NCBI GenBank assembly: GCA_003660905.1
Contig: QMVB01000059.1
Coordinates: 1 to 5,853, forward strand
Source: Candidatus Nanohalarchaeota archaeon
Lineage (GTDB): Archaea > EX4484-52
Length of the DNA stretch: 5,853 bases
Direction of reading: 5' to 3'
Position numbers and translations under genes: made by a program. The first letter of the stretch is position 1, and each line of letters opens with the position of its first letter. The notes under the pieces are model-generated. The model saw only the letters and a list, made by a program, of their open reading frames with translations, was not told the DNA's origin and made no database searches. Positions 4,502 to 5,853 of the stretch are shown piece after piece.

Positions 4502-5131
4502 TCATTTAATTTCTTCTGTTTTCTCTTCAACAACAGGATTTTCATTTTCATTATCCTCGCTGTATTGGCTCAATGGCAGTTCTCCGGAAGTTTCTTCTTC
4601 ATCGCTCTCTTTTGCATTTTTCATCATCTGCGATTCAAAGTACTTTCGCATATCCTCTGCCGAATTCATGCCAAAATAATCCAGAAACTTTCTTGTAATT
4701 GTAATTTCATTTGTATGGCCATTGGGTTCCATATCAATAAAGCCTTCTTTTAAAAAAGATTTAATGTGCTCATAAGCCCTGTTTCCTCGCGTTTTGATGA
4801 CATCGCTCTGGTTCAGCGGGTTTTTGTAGGCAATGTAGGAGAGCGTCTGAATCTCTGCTCTTGAAAATTCCCTGTTCTGGTTGAATTTTCTGACATAATC
4901 CAAGTATTCGTCTTTCACTTTCAGGTAATAAACATTATTTTCATTTACAATTTCCAGCCCTTTGTAATTATTGTTCTGCTTCATCTCATTTAAAATATTG
5001 CCAATCTCCTTTTTTGGAATTTTCAGGACAGAATAGATATCTGAAAGCTTAACTGGATGGGGAGAAATAAACAGCATAGCTTCAATCAAGCCATGCATTT
5101 GCTCTTTGTTAAATAAATGGGTTTCTGTCAT
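4502..5131 (-). CDS. scpB: Segregation and condensation protein B
   Basis: ScpB is a dimeric winged-helix (kite) subunit that binds the kleisin ScpA and so regulates the SMC ATPase complex that organises and separates chromosomes. The 209-aa product shows the expected two winged helices: one at about residues 8-75 (LIEAMLFISPHPVKLSDIYS, then a wing with NNVYYLKV) and one at about 88-155. The second includes the family-typical segment AEIQTLSYIAYKNPLNQSDV, followed by TRGNRAYEHIKSFLKEGFI. The last 35 residues form an acidic, probably disordered tail (DEEE, SEDNENE, EEKTEE). It starts 6 bp after the coiled-coil gene's stop, with no Shine-Dalgarno of its own, so cotranscription and coupled translation are likely. 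scpA and smc are not in the window. It converges with the Nudix gene. Confidence 0.9.
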   Translation of the reverse strand: MTETHLFNKEQMHGLIEAMLFISPHPVKLSDIYSVLKIPKKEIGNILNEMKQNNNYKGLEIVNENNVYYLKVKDEYLDYVRKFNQNREFSRAEIQTLSYIAYKNPLNQSDVIKTRGNRAYEHIKSFLKEGFIDMEPNGHTNEITITRKFLDYFGMNSAEDMRKYFESQMMKNAKESDEEETSGELPLSQYSEDNENENPVVEEKTEEIK

Positions 5132-5137
5132 ATTTAA

Positions 5138-5635
5138 CTACTTTTTTCTTATTTTGGGCTTTTCCACGATGATTGTTCCTGTCTTTAACTTATTTATTTG
5201 ATTCTGCAATTTTGCAAATTCCTTTTTTTCATCAGTCCCGACCGGAACCATGACTTCTCTTTTTGCAATCTGCTTTTTCAATTCAGCAATTTCTTTCTTC
5301 AACAGATCAATTTCTATTTTTTGCTGGGTTATTGCATCTCTGTTTTTCAGAGCCAGTTTTGCAAACATCTTTAAATCAGAAAATGTTTTAATTATCCCGC
5401 TTATGTTGTCTGTCTTTTTATTTACCTTGTCTGATATCTCAAAAATGTCCTCGTCAAGAACATTAAGCGCTTTTTCAATATTTGTAATTTTTGATTTGTG
5501 CTCATCTGTATTTTGCTCAACCTGATTTTTTATGTCCAGTATCATGTTATTGAGTGCATTTATCCTCTCAAATATCTGGTTTTTCAATTCTTCCAATTCA
5601 GTGTTTACCTCTTGCTTTTTTTCAAATAAACCCAT
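5138..5635 (-). CDS. Coiled-coil protein encoded directly upstream of scpB
   Basis: I recognise no named family. The 165-aa product is Lys/Glu/Asn-rich and mostly helical. Heptad-like stretches run at about residues 9-75 (EELKNQIFERINALNNMILD) and 100-127 (IEIDLLKKEIAELKKQIAKR), with a third at about 136-152. A short more hydrophobic helix (TFSDLKMFAKLALKNRD) lies between the first two. The tail is basic (EKPKIRKK). There is no signal peptide, cysteine or obvious catalytic motif, so a cytoplasmic scaffold or adaptor is likely. The 6-bp gap to scpB makes an operon very likely, and a role with the SMC/ScpB machinery is a reasonable but unproven inference. The ATG at 5635 follows a weak GGGAT motif and TATATA-like sequences at 5653-5670. 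Confidence 0.8.
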   Translation of the reverse strand: MGLFEKKQEVNTELEELKNQIFERINALNNMILDIKNQVEQNTDEHKSKITNIEKALNVLDEDIFEISDKVNKKTDNISGIIKTFSDLKMFAKLALKNRDAITQQKIEIDLLKKEIAELKKQIAKREVMVPVGTDEKKEFAKLQNQINKLKTGTIIVEKPKIRKK

Positions 5636-5652
5636 AATTATCCCTTTTCATT

Positions 5653-5693
5653 CTTATATATGTATATAAAATGGAAGTTAATCTTTTTAAATT
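5653..5693. promoter_or_regulatory. Divergent promoter region with several TATA-like boxes
   Basis: TTTTTAAATT (about 5684-5693) centres about 24 bp before the plus-strand ATG at 5712, which suits a leaderless start. For the minus-strand coiled-coil gene, TATATAAG (5660-5653) and TTTATATA (5670-5663) lie about 22 and 31 bp from its ATG. Which box is used cannot be decided by eye. Confidence 0.4.
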
Positions 5694-5711
5694 ATAATGC
5701 TATCTGTTTAT

Positions 5712-5853
5712 ATGAGCGAAGAGAAGCAGATTCATATTTCCTTTTGTCCTTTTGGACTATATGCCTTTGCATTGCCTGAAAACGAGGTTGCCGGTCAAAT
5801 TGAGTTTCCAAATGACGCAAAGAAAGCTGTTGAAATAATGGATTCGTGCGGAG
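5712..5853 (+). CDS. N-terminal fragment, possibly NOP5 (C/D box RNP core protein)
   Basis: The ATG at 5712 opens 47 codons that run off the window (MSEEKQIHISFCPFGLYAF, then ALPENEVAGQIEFPNDAKKAVEIMDSCG). The pattern of a short beta strand with G-[ILV]-[FY]-A-F, an acidic turn, a second strand and then 'FP.D..K..EIM' resembles the N-terminal domain of archaeal NOP5. That protein joins fibrillarin and L7Ae on C/D box guide RNAs to methylate rRNA and tRNA. The match is by eye over fewer than 50 residues. The catalytic partner fibrillarin often lies just downstream of nop5 in archaea, which would be outside the window. There is no Shine-Dalgarno; a TATA-like box about 24 bp upstream suggests a leaderless message. 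Confidence 0.5.
   Translation, partial: MSEEKQIHISFCPFGLYAFALPENEVAGQIEFPNDAKKAVEIMDSCG

Overview
The window looks like a piece of an AT-rich archaeal chromosome, most likely a small-genome DPANN-type lineage (Woesearchaeota/Pacearchaeota-like). This placement is an inference. It rests on TATA-type promoters 24-31 bp from genes that mostly lack Shine-Dalgarno sites, a class III (type IV pilin-like) signal peptide, archaeal-type tRNAs, only one of which encodes its CCA, and a possible archaeal NOP5 start at the right edge.

Layout from left to right. Positions 1-163 (minus) hold the N-terminus of an IS256/Mutator-family transposase cut by the window edge, followed by the probable end of the insertion sequence near 225-245. 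Next is an unrecognised conserved-looking 148-aa protein (270-716, minus), whose best ribosome-binding site serves a four-codon mini-ORF rather than the gene itself. Divergent from it is a tRNA pair, Ser(GCU) and Thr(GGU), the latter with C33 instead of U33. Pyruvate kinase (984-2390, minus) converges on this pair with a 4-bp gap. A divergent tRNA-Val(UAC) shares one TATA-like palindrome with pyruvate kinase. The 2520-2742 gap that follows has no convincing gene but is densely structured: a 25-bp exact direct repeat and four successive hairpins, one with an 11-bp perfect stem. Then comes a 422-aa surface protein (2743-4011, minus) with a pilin-type signal and about 22 N-glycosylation sequons. 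It is divergent from an Ap4A-hydrolase-like Nudix enzyme (4066-4494, plus), again around a single palindromic TATA box. ScpB (4502-5131, minus) converges on the Nudix gene and lies directly downstream of a small coiled-coil gene (5138-5635, minus). At the right edge a divergent gene starts (5712, plus), possibly NOP5.

Functionally these are mostly housekeeping genes: glycolysis, decoding, dinucleotide clean-up and chromosome condensation, plus one surface protein and one mobile element. The points most worth following are the structured 2520-2742 gap, the shared bidirectional TATA boxes, the tRNA-Thr with C33, the mini-ORF in front of the 270-716 gene, and the coiled-coil/ScpB gene pair. No defence system or other large undescribed system is evident.
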